Assembly: GCF_001625305.1 (NCBI RefSeq)
Contig: NW_017803888.1
Location: 1 to 64,000 of the forward strand
Direction: 5' to 3'
Source of the DNA: Branchiostoma belcheri
Lineage: Eukaryota; Chordata; Leptocardii; Amphioxiformes; Branchiostomatidae
Length of the DNA: 64,000 bases
The notes beneath the pieces are model-generated. The model did not search any database, was not told the origin of the DNA, and worked only from the letters and a program-made list of their open reading frames with translations. Position numbers and translations under genes: made by a program. Shown one piece after another: positions 1-13,046 of the stretch (its first letter is position 1; every line of letters begins with the position of its first letter).

Positions 1-2030
1 AGTACTAGTAGAAAAACAAACCATGGAATTTTCATCTACATGTACCATTACCAACAATGAAGGTCTTTATTTGACGTTCCAGGTGGTTTTCAGCATTTCT
101 ATTTGGAACATTGTAGTTATAGTACTTATACTAAGAGGACTTCCCAAGTATTGCTATGTCCAAAATAGTGGCTTTAGGTACATTGTCAAGAATGGATACG
201 TGATTTTATTCTGTCCCTAGGACTTTGCAGTGAATCATCCCAGCTCTCCTTGGGATGCATGTGTGTGCGTTATCGGGATACAGGACAAGTCTCCGCCTTG
301 ATCCCTCCAGGAAAATATCTGGGTTATCCGGACAGTGACACTGTCCTCTAATGACCTCGCAGTTCAAATGACGTGATGGCCCTGTTCAGCTCAATATGAC
401 ATCAGCGATGGCACTACAAGGCCAGCTGTTTCAATTTGGAGGCCATGACGAAAAAATGACGGAATGGAATATTTGAGGCAGACAAATTGTGGAAAACAAT
501 TTTCGAAGACAATTCAAACTCCGCTACTCGGTAAATTACGGAGATTACTTCCCGACATTTTGTTCTTCTTCAGCCATACTAAAAATGAACTGAGAGAACT
601 AGTCAACATGTATCACATGTAAACTCAAAAAAAGGAACTGGAAGAAAAGGTTCAACATGACAAAGACTACTTTGTGAAAATGGAAGTAATCTTCGTAATT
701 GATCGAGTATAATTAGAGTGAATTCCAAAGCATTTCCAGCCCTGCATGGAGGTATTTCCAGCCCAGCAAAATGAACGTGTCATGAACCCACCCCACACTC
801 AAATGCCTGAGTTCTGCAGCCCTTCCCACCAGTGCTTTTATTACAAGCGTGCAATTAGCGTGAAAGGAACTGTTGATACATGCCAGTAGTGAAAGACGCT
901 GCTAGTCAACGCAACCCAATAAAGCTGCACCTGCTCACCAGTATTACATTCTCAGGTTTATTAGGCCACACCAAGTTAATCTGTTGGTTCCTAGATATAA
1001 CAACAGTCTGTGGGACACAATCCTCTGTGAAGTAATTATGGTGTTTGCAGTGTGGCTAAAGTGTTTGATACCCTCCTTAACCCAACATCTGCTTAGAGAA
1101 AACCCTATTATCGCACAACCACAAAAGCCAATGAGATTAATGACCTGTTCCACAAGCCCATCAAGATAGGGGTGTTTTCTGAAATATTACATAACCTATA
1201 ATTTACCAGTGTGAAAGTCTGTTGGGAAAGCCCATGTGTGAAGTAAATGATGACGAAATTATAAGTCAATTAATATTTTCAAGTTTTCCTCCTGTCTTCA
1301 TTTTGTCCTCTTGCTTAAATTTTATGTTAATATAATTGTCCAAGAACCAGGGAAATAGCTCAGTTTTGCCCCAGGTTAATTACTGCCTGACAGTGATATC
1401 ATTTAACATTCTCCTACCCTTATTTATTGCCTTTCAACTTAGGATGTATTTACACCTACACAATACTGCAGAATTTTCCGATCTTTTCAAGACATCTTAG
1501 CCTAAGGCCAAAAAACATCCTGTCTAAAAAACAGCACACAAAGGAAATATTGCTGCAGTTCCAAGGGAAGCCAATAGAAGGCCCCATATCAACCTCGACC
1601 TTTAAAAGACCTACTCAAATACTAAATATTATAATAATAACATCATAATCTGTAGATTCATTATTTGTTGCTGGCAAAAAAAAATCTAGATAGACAGCCA
1701 AAAAAAATACCTCTATTTTTACCAAGGTAAAAAAAAAATCAACAGTATAAACAAAATCAACGGCCCTTTGACTCTTAGTGCTATGACCTACACGTACAGG
1801 GCACCAGGCACTATAATCAGCTGCAAGACTGCCTGGATAATTACTGGTAACTGGTTAATATCATAACACTCACTGTCATAACTGCTGTTTATTCTACATG
1901 GAAAACTAAAATACAATGTATGCCTCTATCTAAATAGTCAGACAACTATATTCTTGAAATCCACACTGTCATGTCTGCAACAACATTACTTCTTTGACAC
2001 ACTTAAAAGCTCATACCACATGCTAATACT
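1..2030. other. no recognisable gene; repeat-rich intergenic or intronic DNA
   Basis: No stretch combines an open frame, good splice sites and recognisable protein similarity. A fragment of the GGCCACACC inverted-repeat element family begins at 964, just after a TTA trinucleotide. The rest is AT-rich sequence with short poly-A runs. Confidence 0.5.
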
Positions 2031-2039
2031 AGTAATAGA

Positions 2040-2330
2040 TTTACTCCTGATAACCCCTATGCTGGTTCTAGCTATTTATTGGTGGTACCAAAAAATAAAG
2101 TGACTCCAGGTCCTCATGTTACTTGTTTTGGGGCTATTTTCAAAGTATGAAATGATGGCAAAAATATGCTGAAATGGCAGTAAATATCAACATCGGCGTC
2201 AGATAACATCTTTTTGTTTTGCTACCTTTGGGTAACCTTTAACTTTAAGTAGTCTTTGCTTTTGATAAGTGCTTCTTCTACCTGGTCTACAAAAAAATTT
2301 CAATAGAAATGAAAATTATCTGAGGTGTAT
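2040..2330 (+). repeat. copy of an interspersed repeat with a GGTACCA core
   Basis: This stretch shares the order of motifs TATTGGTGGTACCAAAAA, CTTGTTTTGGGGCTATTT, AATGGCAGTAAATATCAA and a TTTGCTACC/GCCCTGAAATT end with stretches near 15.6-15.8 (reversed), 20.5-20.9, 25.9-26.3, 27.7 and 56.2-56.4 kb. Better copies have inverted ends around ATTTCAGGGC, so it is probably a non-autonomous DNA transposon. Boundaries are approximate. Confidence 0.6.
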
Positions 2331-2961
2331 ACAGCTCAGTCTTGCTGAAGGTTGACACTCACGAAATCCGCATTCTTACACGCGACCTTCTAAGAAAGGT
2401 CAAACTGATCTTATAAACATCAGTGATTTACATATCCTTACTGAAGGTCTTTCTAACAACACTGCAACCGACGTCGACATTACACATGGCTTTACTCGCA
2501 AAATGTGCGGTAACAACAGGTACAACAACATTCCAGTTTCGCTGTAGAACAATACTATGTAAATATTGGGAGAGATTTGTTGTATTGCTGAGTAGACCCT
2601 TTAGGGTAATACTTACTGACACTATGGGTCCAACAGTTTCACCATGGATCAAAAGTCCAATCTAAAATCCCGATTTTAAGGCCAGACCAATTTAATCAAT
2701 TGGTTCTTGTATTCACCTGCTTCATTTTTTTTTAATTGCAACAGAAAAAAATTCAGGTTCTGAATCATCTCAAAATGTCCATATTTTGGACCCAACAGTT
2801 GAATAAGGCCCCTATTAGTATTACAGTGGTTTGATTAAAATTCATTTTTAGAATATAGTAAACCAGCCTGGTATGTTGACGTCATGGCTCCTATATAATA
2901 TTGTTAACCACTAAGGAGTTTTATACTTGGACACTTCACAGTACCTGTAAGTTGTAGTTTA

Positions 2962-3338
2962 GGCCACACCAATTTAATTTGTTGGTTCTCGGATTTTTTC
3001 AGAAAAAATATGAAGCGACAGGGCGAAAAAAAATAAAAATAAAAACAGGTCTAGGCATCCTATTATAAGCTTAAATGCTACAAAATGAGCCATGAAGTCA
3101 ACACGAAAGGCTGGGTTAAAATTTAAACATTGAATTTTGAACTTTTAATCAAACCACTGCAATGATAGATGGGAAAACTGTAACAACTAGGAAGAAAAGG
3201 ACTTTCCTTAACTGTTGAGGGCAAAACATGAGCATTTTTCAGTTGATTCAGAACCAGAATCATATTTTATTTTTTTTTGCAAATCAGAAAAAAACGAAGA
3301 GGCGAATCCGAGAACCAACAAATTAAATTGGTGTGGCC
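2962..3338. mobile_element. Harbinger-like MITE, 377 bp, with TTA target duplications
   Basis: Both ends carry a near-perfect inverted repeat of about 33 bases, starting GGCCACACCAATTTAATTTG on the left and mirrored on the right. TTA flanks each side (2959-2961 and 3339-3341). A 3-bp TTA duplication with GG-starting ends is typical of the PIF/Harbinger superfamily. There is no transposase frame, so it is non-autonomous. A diverged relative starts at 2680, and fragments lie near 964, 4930, 9200, 16720 and 55806. Confidence 0.8.
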
Positions 3339-3399
3339 TTAGTGTGGAAATACGTGAATAAAAGCAGAACCTTAAATCATCCTCATTAATCATTCTCAG

Positions 3400-6300
3400 T
3401 AATTACAGACAATAATTGTTCTCAAATGGAGTGGTCAAGTAGGTCTGACCTATATCTTCAAATGATTACCTTGACATACTTGCAACTTTATCTACATACA
3501 TGCCTTTACTCTATATACATACAGAACTACACTATTCAAACTTTTTGTAGCACAGCTGAGAATTTACAGAAATTCTTTAAAAATTTCTACTTGTAGCAAC
3601 TCTTTTTCTTCATAAGTCTCCTTTTTTTTATACTGAAAGGCAAAGAAACTGTAGTGCAGATAAATATACATGTAAAACTTGGTGCTGGTAATTTTGAATG
3701 TTGAATGCACCAGTGCATGTATAAAAAGTATTTTGAGCCCTACTATACCTTTACCTGTAATTTTGTATGTATACTTTGCCTCTAACATCATACCTATCTG
3801 TTCATGTACATGTACCTACTGTACACGTAATGTTATATTTAGGTACACAACTGTAAATTGAGTTTTCTGCTTGTTTATGTCTGGAAGATTGCCCAAAGTG
3901 ATGTTTTGGCACAGGCAAAAATCGTTCCATAATAGCAAACAAAATTGTACTGAGTTTAAAAAAAAACAGCAAGCAAAACAAACACTACATGCATTTTTGA
4001 ACAACGTATTGACACCTTTCTGCATATAGGTAAAAACCCTGTGTCAAAAATGAACAAAATTTATATTTACGAAGAAATTGTCACCAATGACAAGTCATAG
4101 TTTTGTAGTCCTCCCTGTATATTAATCATATCACGAAACAAAGTTCATTCAAACATGTGCTAAATGTTCTTCCAACTAAGAAAAACACAGGTAAAAGTAC
4201 CTACCAGTATCATACAGAGAAATCTGTAGCACCCTCCCGTGTGTTTCTCAGAAGCAACACTGCCACAAAAACAACCCCACCTGCCAAATCTCACTACCCC
4301 TCGCCACGGGCAAACCTACCCTCTCTCAACAACTCAACGTCTAAAAACAGAACACTTCTGAATGTAAGAAACACATTCTCTTAAGAAAAACAACAAGGGA
4401 ACTCGACAAACCTGGTAACAATCATGCTCACGTAGTAAATAAGCTACTGCATGCTTGGAAGAAGGGGCTTGGTTACTTCCTGTAGAGCACACAAACCGCC
4501 GTGAACTCTGATGAACTTTCTAAAGGTCACAGCTTTGACTCTATTGATCTGACACCCGGGTCATGTGACCACCACCTGACCAATCAGGGGGCTTCTTTTG
4601 GTAAACAAAAAAGTTCATGAGCATACTAGCTAAGTAGGATGGCTGTAGTGATCTAGAATGTTACACAGACGATGACAAGCAGACAAGTTGACAAGCGTTG
4701 AGAAGCATTCAGCATAAAGTTTGGTCTTTACTATGGAACTTATAAGAACTGAATATAATAATTTTGAATACAAGAATATACAAATAGCTTTATCTGTTCA
4801 CTTGATCAGCTATACCTTGACTTTAAATGTTATGTAATTGTAGATCTAATGTCATGACTCAATATTTGGGGCTATTATAGGATGCCTAAGCCTGTTTGTT
4901 TTTTTGTCCACTCTGTCGCTCCACATTTTTCTGAAAAAAATCCAAGAGCCAAGAAATTAAATTGGCATTGCCTAAGGGGAAATGTGAAACCCTTGTATAT
5001 AGAACCTCTTAGCATTGCTTATTATTTCTTGCAAAAAAATGCTTTTGTGATATTTTTGGTTCCAACATAATACTGTAGTGTAGATACTTGATGTGAACTT
5101 CCTTCCTGTAAGTATAAATGGGCTGCTACAGTATAAGAGGAAGCAGGTGATTATCAGAGTATAAACTGGTTTAGAATCACGAGACAAGGCTTTAGACAAT
5201 TCATGGTTTCAAGTATTTCAAAGGCAGGGCTGGAAATACCATTCTGCATATGCAGGTTAGTGCAGGTAAAATTGGAGCTGTGCAGGTATTTCTGACGTCT
5301 ACCTTAATTCTTGGCAATATAAAACAGTCCATACAAGGCACTTTCAGTTTGTGTAACCAAACATTGCTAACTGCTGTGTTTCAAGCTTTTACCCACACTT
5401 ATAAATAAGGTGTCATATTTTGGCACCTCCACCTCCTGAAAGGCACTTGTTTGCGATGGAGTAAGGTACAACATGTAGATGCAACTTCGTAAAAAAAATG
5501 ACCACAAATTGGCGTTTGTATTGTTACATAATGCAGTTTCAAGCACATTTCTAAAAAGCCTGAGAACAAATAAATTAACGTAACTTAGACCATGCCACCT
5601 GTGAGAAACACACCTACACATGACAGCCACATCCTGCAGTAGTACCCTTCAGGCCAGGAAGTACCCAAAGTTAGATCTCCACAGGAAATACTTATGCCAC
5701 TGGACAAGCCCATCCTTGGCCGTACTAAAATAATTTGTTGGTTCCTTGATTCTAAAGAAAATATCACGCTGAACTGAATGGTCAACATGAAAACAGTGGC
5801 TAAGGGAAAGTGAGTGTACGGGCGATATCAGGTTCAAGCAGGGCTCTAGCCAGCACCCGTTTTTCTGTCAATTACTGGAAATTTGCTGTGTGTGACGGAA
5901 ATTTGTTGTACCAATACATCAACCTTGATGGACAAAATCAACAAAAATCTTGGGTAAAAATATAAGAACGTCCAACCCCTCTGGAAATGCAGGAAATTGT
6001 GTTTTTGAAGGCTTGAAGTTGAAAATCCAAAATTTCCCTAGATTGCGAGTGCCTTTGGCACTTCCCCATCCAGATCCGATCATGATCATGGGCGGATGGA
6101 ACAAAATTTGGAGCTGACTAGATCCCTGGATTCAAATATTAGCTTCGTCCTTGCCCTATGCCCTTGTCCTCTGGCTTTGAATCGGTGTTCTATTTAGCCT
6201 GTGTTTTGAGGTGCAAATATTACAGTGAAAGACTAAGCTTAGTTTAATGACATCTCTTTCACGGCATATCTACTTTCTTACGTAACATGCCAATTTTTGT

Positions 6301-7099
6301 CCATCAACAAAATTATGGTCATCATGAAACATTTTGACACTGGCTAGAATACTGCTTTGAATTCTTACTATCAAATGTTAGAGAACAAAAAATAAATAAA
6401 TAATTTGTATCGCAGTAGACCTTACTGGTGCATTCTTCACAACGTTTTTGATACCCCAACATCAAAACATGTGGATTGATCTTAGCATGTAGCCTAACAA
6501 AGACATGAAAGGTGGAAGCGCTAACATAAACATATTCAAAAATCAATGAGGTGAACAGTAGGTGAACATCGTTATCGCTAAGGGGAACATTCCAGTACAA
6601 TAGAGCTAGGGTAGGGCTACAAACTTCAAAATCGGTCCTGTTGCCAGAGGGTATCAAAAAGTAAGCTACTGTTTACAAGTTATCATATTAGGTTTGTACT
6701 GCATTCATTCATCAAAAATATTTGTTGGTGAAATTTGGTATTCCAGGAACCAAACCAGGTAGGTACATGTCCTGAAATCAATATGAATAAACAGAATATG
6801 ATTTTCACTGCAGTGAAAATGTATACTTTACTCTGATACAGTTACCTTATTGCATTCATTCATCAAAAATATTTGTTTTGCAAAGTTAGATTTTAAAAAA
6901 TTACATAATGCCCAAACATTAGGAATGCTTTTCTACAAATTGTCACTTCAATATTACCACAAAGCTAGAATGGACAAAGGATCATGTCCTTGAATGGACA
7001 TAATGAGCTCACATGTCTGAAATCAACTCCAGATCCATTCATAATGATCATAGGGCATCAACAACAAAAGGAATGTACAACTAGAATTCCGAGATTTCA
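3400..7099. other. no recognisable gene; repeat fragments
   Basis: The stretch contains an end of the GGCCACACC family (about 4930-4977), an end resembling the CAGGGCT(C/G)GAAATAC element at about 5224, and hAT-like ends CTCTAGCCAGC at about 5845 and CTGGCTAGAATACTG at about 6343 that may bound one old element. A 111-codon minus-strand open stretch at 6322-6657 has no recognisable similarity and is probably chance. Confidence 0.45.
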
Positions 7100-7101
7100 T
7101 A

Positions 7102-7872
7102 CCTCCATGAAATATGATCTTGATATGTAAATGTAAATTTCTTCTTTAATTGTTCAAATGACCTCTGCATTAACATGATATATGCATCGTGATGTATGTT
7201 TACTTTTGATTAACTTACAGATGTCCCAAGTATGACATTCTCATCATTCACCATTACGAAATCATAGAATTTTCACATTAATTATGCAAATTAGGTCATC
7301 ATTTGCATAATTAGTATCTGTTGAAGTTCCGCCTGCCATAGGTTACATAGTATAATGTAAAACACTGTAATTATAGAATTTCCTCATTAATTATGCAAAT
7401 AAAGTCCTCATTTGCATAATTTGCATTTAATTATGTACATCTCTCTCTCAGCTACCTACACACCAAAAATAATGAAAATATGTTGTTCCTGTCTGGACTT
7501 ATTGGCTTTTAAACATTTCGCCAGAAAGTGCCCTGCAGTTCCAGAACAAGCCGCTAGGGGGCCCAATCTCATGTGACTTCTTCCCAAGCACGAGAGCTAC
7601 CTATCATCCAAATTTCATGACCCTAGCATGTCCAGATCGCGAGATATCAAAACCGGAAGTTGCGCTGCAGTACCAAGGGAAGCCACTAGGGGGACCAAAA
7701 TCTCATCATTTCCAGTTTTCGTCACACCCTACCAACACACCAAGTATGAAACCAATCCATCCAGGCGTTCTTGAGTTATCTTGTTGACCAACAGACGGAC
7801 GGACGGACGGACGGACGGACGGACAGATAAACGCAACTGAAAATATAACCTCCATGACACATTTCATGGAGG
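7102..7872. mobile_element. mariner-like non-autonomous element, 771 bp, TA target site
   Basis: The ends are perfect inverted repeats of 12 bases (CCTCCATGAAAT and ATTTCATGGAGG), each flanked by TA, as for Tc1/mariner-type insertions. Internally there are two ATTATGCAAAT/ATTTGCATAAT palindromic segments, a stretch of chained short sequence with CTAGGGGG motifs, and a GGAC tetranucleotide array close to the right end. No transposase frame is present. Confidence 0.75.
7793..7824 (+). repeat. GGAC tetranucleotide microsatellite
   Basis: About eight tandem GGAC units lie inside the mariner-like element, 48 bases from its right end. Confidence 0.9.
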
Positions 7873-8172
7873 TAATAAGCTGATATAATAGTTATGCATA
7901 AAATGTAAATTACACTACCTGTAGGTAGGTAGATTCTGTTCAAAAAACAATCTCTGGGATAAAGACAAGAAAGTTCTGCTAAGAAATACCTGCACAGCTG
8001 AATTTACTGTTACGCATTATATTGTACCTGCTAAATTAAGGGATCCCCCCATGCAGATCCTCAGTTAGCCCAACAGAAAGCCCAGACTTGTTGGCAAACG
8101 CACATCGCTTTGCCAGGTTGAAGAGTGGAAAGACAGTATTAGTGTGGAGATAGCTGGCCTCTGTTCAACTAA

Positions 8173-8582
8173 GGCCTAGGAAAAAAATGTTGTGTTCCAA
8201 GTTTCCCGACCGACCCTAACGAAAACTCACCGACCCTAGCCCTTTTTTTAGCCCTTTTTATTTAATGCTGGGAAGACCATTAAATTCTTCAATCTGACAT
8301 TTAGATTTCAAACCCCATGAAAGGTTACTTCAAAAATTTTCAAAAGCAAATTTGTATTAAGTAAATCGGGTGAAATATTTGTCCCTTCCATACATACAAG
8401 CAAACAGAGGAACTGGTCCAAGAGATACTGTAGCATTTCAGTTTTACATGATTACAATTCTTTCATCACTTCAGCCGAAATCTAAAAAAAGTATTTAAAA
8501 AAGAAAGAAGAGAATCCCTAACTACTGACCCTAATTTTGTCAGGACTGAAACTAGAAAACACAACAACAATTTGTCCAGGCC
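8173..8582. mobile_element. GGCCTAGG-family MITE, 410 bp, TAA target duplications
   Basis: The left end GGCCTAGGAAAAAAATGTTG is mirrored at the right end by a sequence ending TTGTCCAGGCC. TAA flanks both sides (8170-8172 and 8583-8585). The internal text TTTCCCGACCGACCCTA is shared with copies at 8952, 9459, 50971 and 52850. It is Harbinger-like by its 3-bp target site and has no coding capacity. Confidence 0.75.
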
Positions 8583-8785
8583 TAACCCCTACCTGGTTGT
8601 GTCTGCCCATACTTGCAGAGATGAGCTATGGAAATCTGGTAACCTGAGATGCCACAAGTCCCTTTTCAAACATAAACTGGGTCTGGCCACCCTTATAACT
8701 GGGCCTGCCCTGGAGTGAACTTGGCTGTGACCCTGAAACCCGACCCCGAGGCTGAACCAAACACTGGGACTCCTGGAGTCATCCC

Positions 8786-8818
8786 GTTGCTATGGTGATG
8801 ACCCGTCTCCATGGAGAC
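8786..8818. promoter_or_regulatory. two adjacent X-box-like imperfect palindromes
   Basis: GTTGCTATGGTGATG at 8786 and the palindrome GTCTCCATGGAGAC at 8805 both resemble the RFX-factor X-box (GTTGCCATGGCAAC). They lie in a GC-richer unique stretch (8600-8940) between MITEs. Function is inferred from motif shape only. Confidence 0.25.
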
Positions 8819-9458
8819 GGCACACACTGATGCTTCCTCCATACCAACACTTCCAGACAGCTGCTAGCAGCAAAACTAGCCCTAGTGTTGACACACAAAC
8901 GTGGGGCCTGCTTCAAGTACATCTGCACTGGAACTCCTCTTAATGTGGTAAGGCCCAGGAAAAAAAATGTTGTGTTCCTGTTTCCCGACCGACCCTAGAA
9001 AAAACTGCCGACCCTAGCCTTTTTTGTGTGTGGAACCCTGCAAGGGACATAAATTTTTCAAGCCGATCAACCTTTCCTAGCTCCATGATCTGACACCTGA
9101 GTGATCATGACATCTTGAAGAGGTGATATAGTCACCTGTTAATGTCAATCATACCACAATGTGTGATAAATCTCGAGAAGCCCGAAATTTCACAAACCTT
9201 TCCACGAACCAACAAATTTTATTGGTATTGCCTAAAGGATTAACGCCATCCTACAGTTCAAGAGACATGCGGCACATGCCCCTACCATAACCAGACAGTC
9301 AGACAAACCGTGTTTTTTGGCTGCAGTGCCAGCCTTTTTATTTTTGGAAACCTCAATCCTGATTTGGATTAGTCTCTCTTTCTATTTTTGCCAACATCAA
9401 AGGACCACATTAATAACAACATCAAAGTGGTGCAGAAATGGTGATGCATATATTATTA

Positions 9459-9866
9459 GGCCTAGGAAAAATAATGATGCTTTCCGGTTTCCCGACCAAC
9501 CCTAGAAAAAAAAAACAACCCTAGGCTTTTTTTTATGGACCACAGGTAAGCTACAGTATAATTTATATAGTACAAAATTTTGTATCCAACATCTGGATTT
9601 CAAACCCTCTGACTAGCCTGAAAGGTCATTTAACACATTTTCTGAAGCAATTTTTTCGGTAGTGAATTGGGTGAAATTTTTTTTTGTCCACAAGCAAACA
9701 AGCAAACATCCTTGAGACAGCCCCAATGCATTGTTCAACTTTACTTAATGGATCATTTAGCTAAAATCTTTTTTTTTCTTTTTACACAAGAAGAAAATAC
9801 CTACCTACTTGCCCTAGTTTTTTTCAGAACTGGAACTAGAAACACAACATTAATTTTCCTGGGCCT
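9459..9866. mobile_element. second GGCCTAGG-family MITE, 408 bp
   Basis: Same ends as the element at 8173-8582: GGCCTAGGAAAAATAATG on the left, and on the right AACACAACATTAATTTTCC followed by TGGGCC. The left flank is TTA and the right flank TTT, so the target duplication has decayed. The TTTCCCGACCAACCCTAG motif lies inside. Confidence 0.7.
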
Positions 9867-10264
9867 TTCTGGCTTGTCTATAGTTGGACACAAGGACATG
9901 TACAATGTGTCCTTCACCTCTAAAGAAGTGAAGCAAATTACTACATTTTGTACCTGCATGTATAGCACAGATCTCATTAATGTCCCTTCCCACGCACTTT
10001 ACACATGGCTTTATCTGTAACACGTAGTTAAAACCCGTGCCAAAGCTATGTAAACCACATGCACTAATTAGCTATAATCGTGTGTGTGCTGCTATCTATA
10101 ACGCATAACCGCGCGGCATTACATGTGCATTTACACGTGTTTTACACTTGATTCTGCATGGCTTTTGCATGGCTTTTGCGAATGTTTTCAGTTTTAAATT
10201 TTCATCATGTTTTGCACAACTTTTGATCCCAATCAGATCATGGGATGGTTACCACATTTAAGGA

Positions 10265-10596
10265 AGGATTAACATCACAGGTGACTATCACCTCTTCAAG
10301 TCAACCCTGAGACCAGACTGTAAGGTTTGAACCACTCACACTTGTGTGATGATAAGTGTGGTGGGTTCTTTAACGTGCTTGAAGTCTGGCTCTTCTCAAA
10401 CATGGGACCTCCGGCTTTACATCCTATCTGTGAGCACGCCCCTAACCGAAGCTAGGTACTCATTCTTACCAGAGTTAAGTTAGAAAATAGGTATAAAGTG
10501 CCTTTCCCAAGGGCATAACACTGGGACTGTGAGTGTGAAGGAGTCGAACCCAAGACCTTCTGATTCAACAACCCTGACCACAAAACCACCTATCAA
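10265..10596 (-). mobile_element. tRNA-derived SINE, about 330 bp
   Basis: On the minus strand the head (about 10592 down to 10541) contains GGTTCGACTCC, an exact RNA polymerase III B-box, after a diverged A-box region. The tail runs leftwards through text shared with a plus-strand copy at 54465-54850 (the parts around AGTGTGAGTGGCTCAAACC and GGTGATAGTCACCTGTTA). Shared head plus tail marks a SINE family. Ends are approximate. Confidence 0.7.
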
Positions 10597-10599
10597 CCA

Positions 10600-11700
10600 G
10601 TGTTATTTTGATAGCACTATAGCAGTACTTGCCACACCCCTTCTTGCTGCACCTTTGTTCTACAGCAAGTCTGGTGGACCATTTTGTCAGAACATTAATC
10701 TTCTAGAACCATTATGCTAATTTTCCCTGTACGAGCTAACAGACACACCCTCAAGCAACTTTTAGGAGCATGCTCATACTGGCAAAGTAACATTTTTTTG
10801 GCAGATTGATCTATTTTTCTTTTATTAAGATAAATAATTGGAGGCACGTGATGAAGTACAACAAAGCCCTTTCATGACCCTACCACTAATCACAGACAGT
10901 AATTTGGCATACACTCCTCCAAGGCATTTGTGACCAAACAAATTGTCACAAAAGTCCTTCCAAAAGTATGCAACATGGTAATTTACAACTATATATATAT
11001 CTGGCTCAATACGTACATTATCCTACATAAATTTCAGATCTATAGTAAGTGTATCAGCTATAACATATCATAATGCGTGTATTTTTTGGCCTTTCTATCA
11101 TGTTTGACCCTTCCCTCATGACTTGGTGACCTGAATGAAGAAATGGCCTACAGGCTGATATTAGTCATTCATGAATAAATAAGACACAAACCTCCCCACA
11201 CACTCGCACACACGCATAAACCACAACAGTGGTCAGTCAACCCAGCTTGACCACTGAGTCACTCTCCACTAAATACTCCAGTTTGACTTTTCAGGGGTTA
11301 CTGAGGTGGGTCTATGGTAAGATTTGCTTGGGGACATGTTAGCCCTGGAGCCCAGGAGCTGGTTTGGCCTGGCAACAGCCTGGCACCCAGGCTACAGTTT
11401 CACCTACATGTGTTGTACATGGAGCTTTCGGAATATAATATGGTCACTTTGTCAACCGTATACATATCTAAAATTGAAATTGAATCTAACCTTAATTATC
11501 AATATACTGCATAATCATCTTTGTCTAAAATTATGTCTATAAAATGGAATGTCAGTGACAGCACAGCTAGTGACCCATAGAATGACATCACAAATGCATC
11601 TACATCATTGACACTGTACATGTATCACACACATCCCAGATTCAACCAAACTGAACTAGATCCAACCAGAAATCAGTCTGAAAATTCATTAAGTTACTGC
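10600..11700. other. no recognisable gene
   Basis: AT-rich sequence with a short TA run near 10990. Two overlapping plus-strand open stretches at 11314-11542 have no splice context or similarity that I can recognise. Confidence 0.4.
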
Positions 11701-12170
11701 TACCAGCAGGGCTCGAAATACTTTTTTCAGCCAGGTGGCGCATGTTGCCACCTGAGTCAAAAGCCAGGTGGCACCATCAGTATTCAAGTGGCAACACTTC
11801 CAAGTTATCATTTTCTTCAAATCTGCTACTGATATCTATTACGTTTTCTTCTAGTTAACTACTTAAGTTTTATGTTATAGAATAAAGTAATGTAAAGAAC
11901 ACAAAAGCTCTCAAACATCAATGTTTTAATAAAGAATGCCACCTTTACATCACTTCATCACAGGGCTGCCGCCGTGGGAATGCCACGCCTCTACATGGCG
12001 GCACACTTATGCGGGTGGTGTTACGTGCGCCATGTTCTTCGTTTGCGCAAGGATAATGTTACTCTCATCTGCCAAATAAACATACCCCCCGGAATAAACA
12101 TACCCCCCGGACAAATCTTCAAAATCTAATAAAAAATGGTATCAGCTCCCTTGATTTAAAAAAAAATTGG

Positions 12171-12443
12171 GCATAGGTTCCCCGGATGACCCCTAACCGG
12201 GGGCCAACGGTGCTTCCACAAGTTCAACAAGTGAAAAATACATGATACAAATTGTACATGTACTTATTACCTGGAACTTGGAGCAAGTATCTAAGGTGTT
12301 ACGGACATAATTAATATATACCAAACTTTTTAACCCAATCATATTTCCCAAACAAAATCACATATTGACACAGCTGAACAAATAAAAAATGTGATTATGT
12401 CTATAAACTCATACTGAAAAAAAATTTAGAGACACTCATAAAG
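12171..12443 (+). repeat. contig-end copy of the sequence at 12774-13046
   Basis: These roughly 273 bases abut the gap and are nearly identical to 12774-13046, with only one- or two-base indels in homopolymers and near the contig end. This looks like an unmerged contig overlap or a second allele, not biology. Confidence 0.75.
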
Positions 12444-12463
12444 NNNNNNNNNNNNNNNNNNNN
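12444..12463. other. assembly gap (20 N)
   Basis: Twenty unresolved bases. The repeated flanks suggest that the true distance is zero or negative. Confidence 0.99.
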
Positions 12464-12773
12464 TTTTTAGTCAAAAGCCGGGACAATGAACGTATGATCT
12501 GTTTGTACTACACAGACAGGGATCTCCCCCACGAAAATTCAGAGCAGGGTGGGAGGAGTGGGCGGGCGGGGGGGGAGGGTCTGGAGGGGGGGGGGGGAAG
12601 GGCTATTGCATTTTGTCTTTTCCAAACACAAATGGAGGTCATTTCCTGCAACTTCAGTTCTACATTTTCTGTACAACTGCAGATGTATAAGGCAGTAGAA
12701 AGGTTCAAGATCTGTACTTAATTATCCTTATGTTCAAAAAAAAATTCTACCCTTAATTTTAGAAAAAAAATGG

Positions 12774-13046
12774 GCATAGGTTCCCCGGACTGACCCCTAA
12801 CCGGGGCCAACGGTGCTTCCACAAGTTCAACAAGTGAAAAATACATGATACAAATTGTACATGTACTTATTACCTGGAACTTGGAGCAAGTATCTAAGGT
12901 GTTACGGACATAATTAATATATACCAAACTTTTTAACCCAATCATATTTCCCAAACAAAATCACATATTGACACAGCTGAACAAATAAAAATGTGATTAT
13001 GTCTATAAACTCATACTAGAAAAAAATTTAGAGACACTCAATAAAG
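12774..13046 (+). repeat. second copy of the gap-flanking sequence
   Basis: Near-identical to 12171-12443, offset by 603 bases. An AAGAAAG-type low-complexity run follows at 13045-13066. Confidence 0.75.

Noticed and set aside
4540..4640. Promoter suggested by GTCATGTGACC and a CCAATCAG box
   Set aside because: Isolated short motifs with no exon or CpG enrichment nearby.
7793..7824. CRISPR-like or satellite array
   Set aside because: It is a simple GGAC microsatellite within a transposon, and no spaced repeats of CRISPR type occur anywhere in this eukaryotic sequence.
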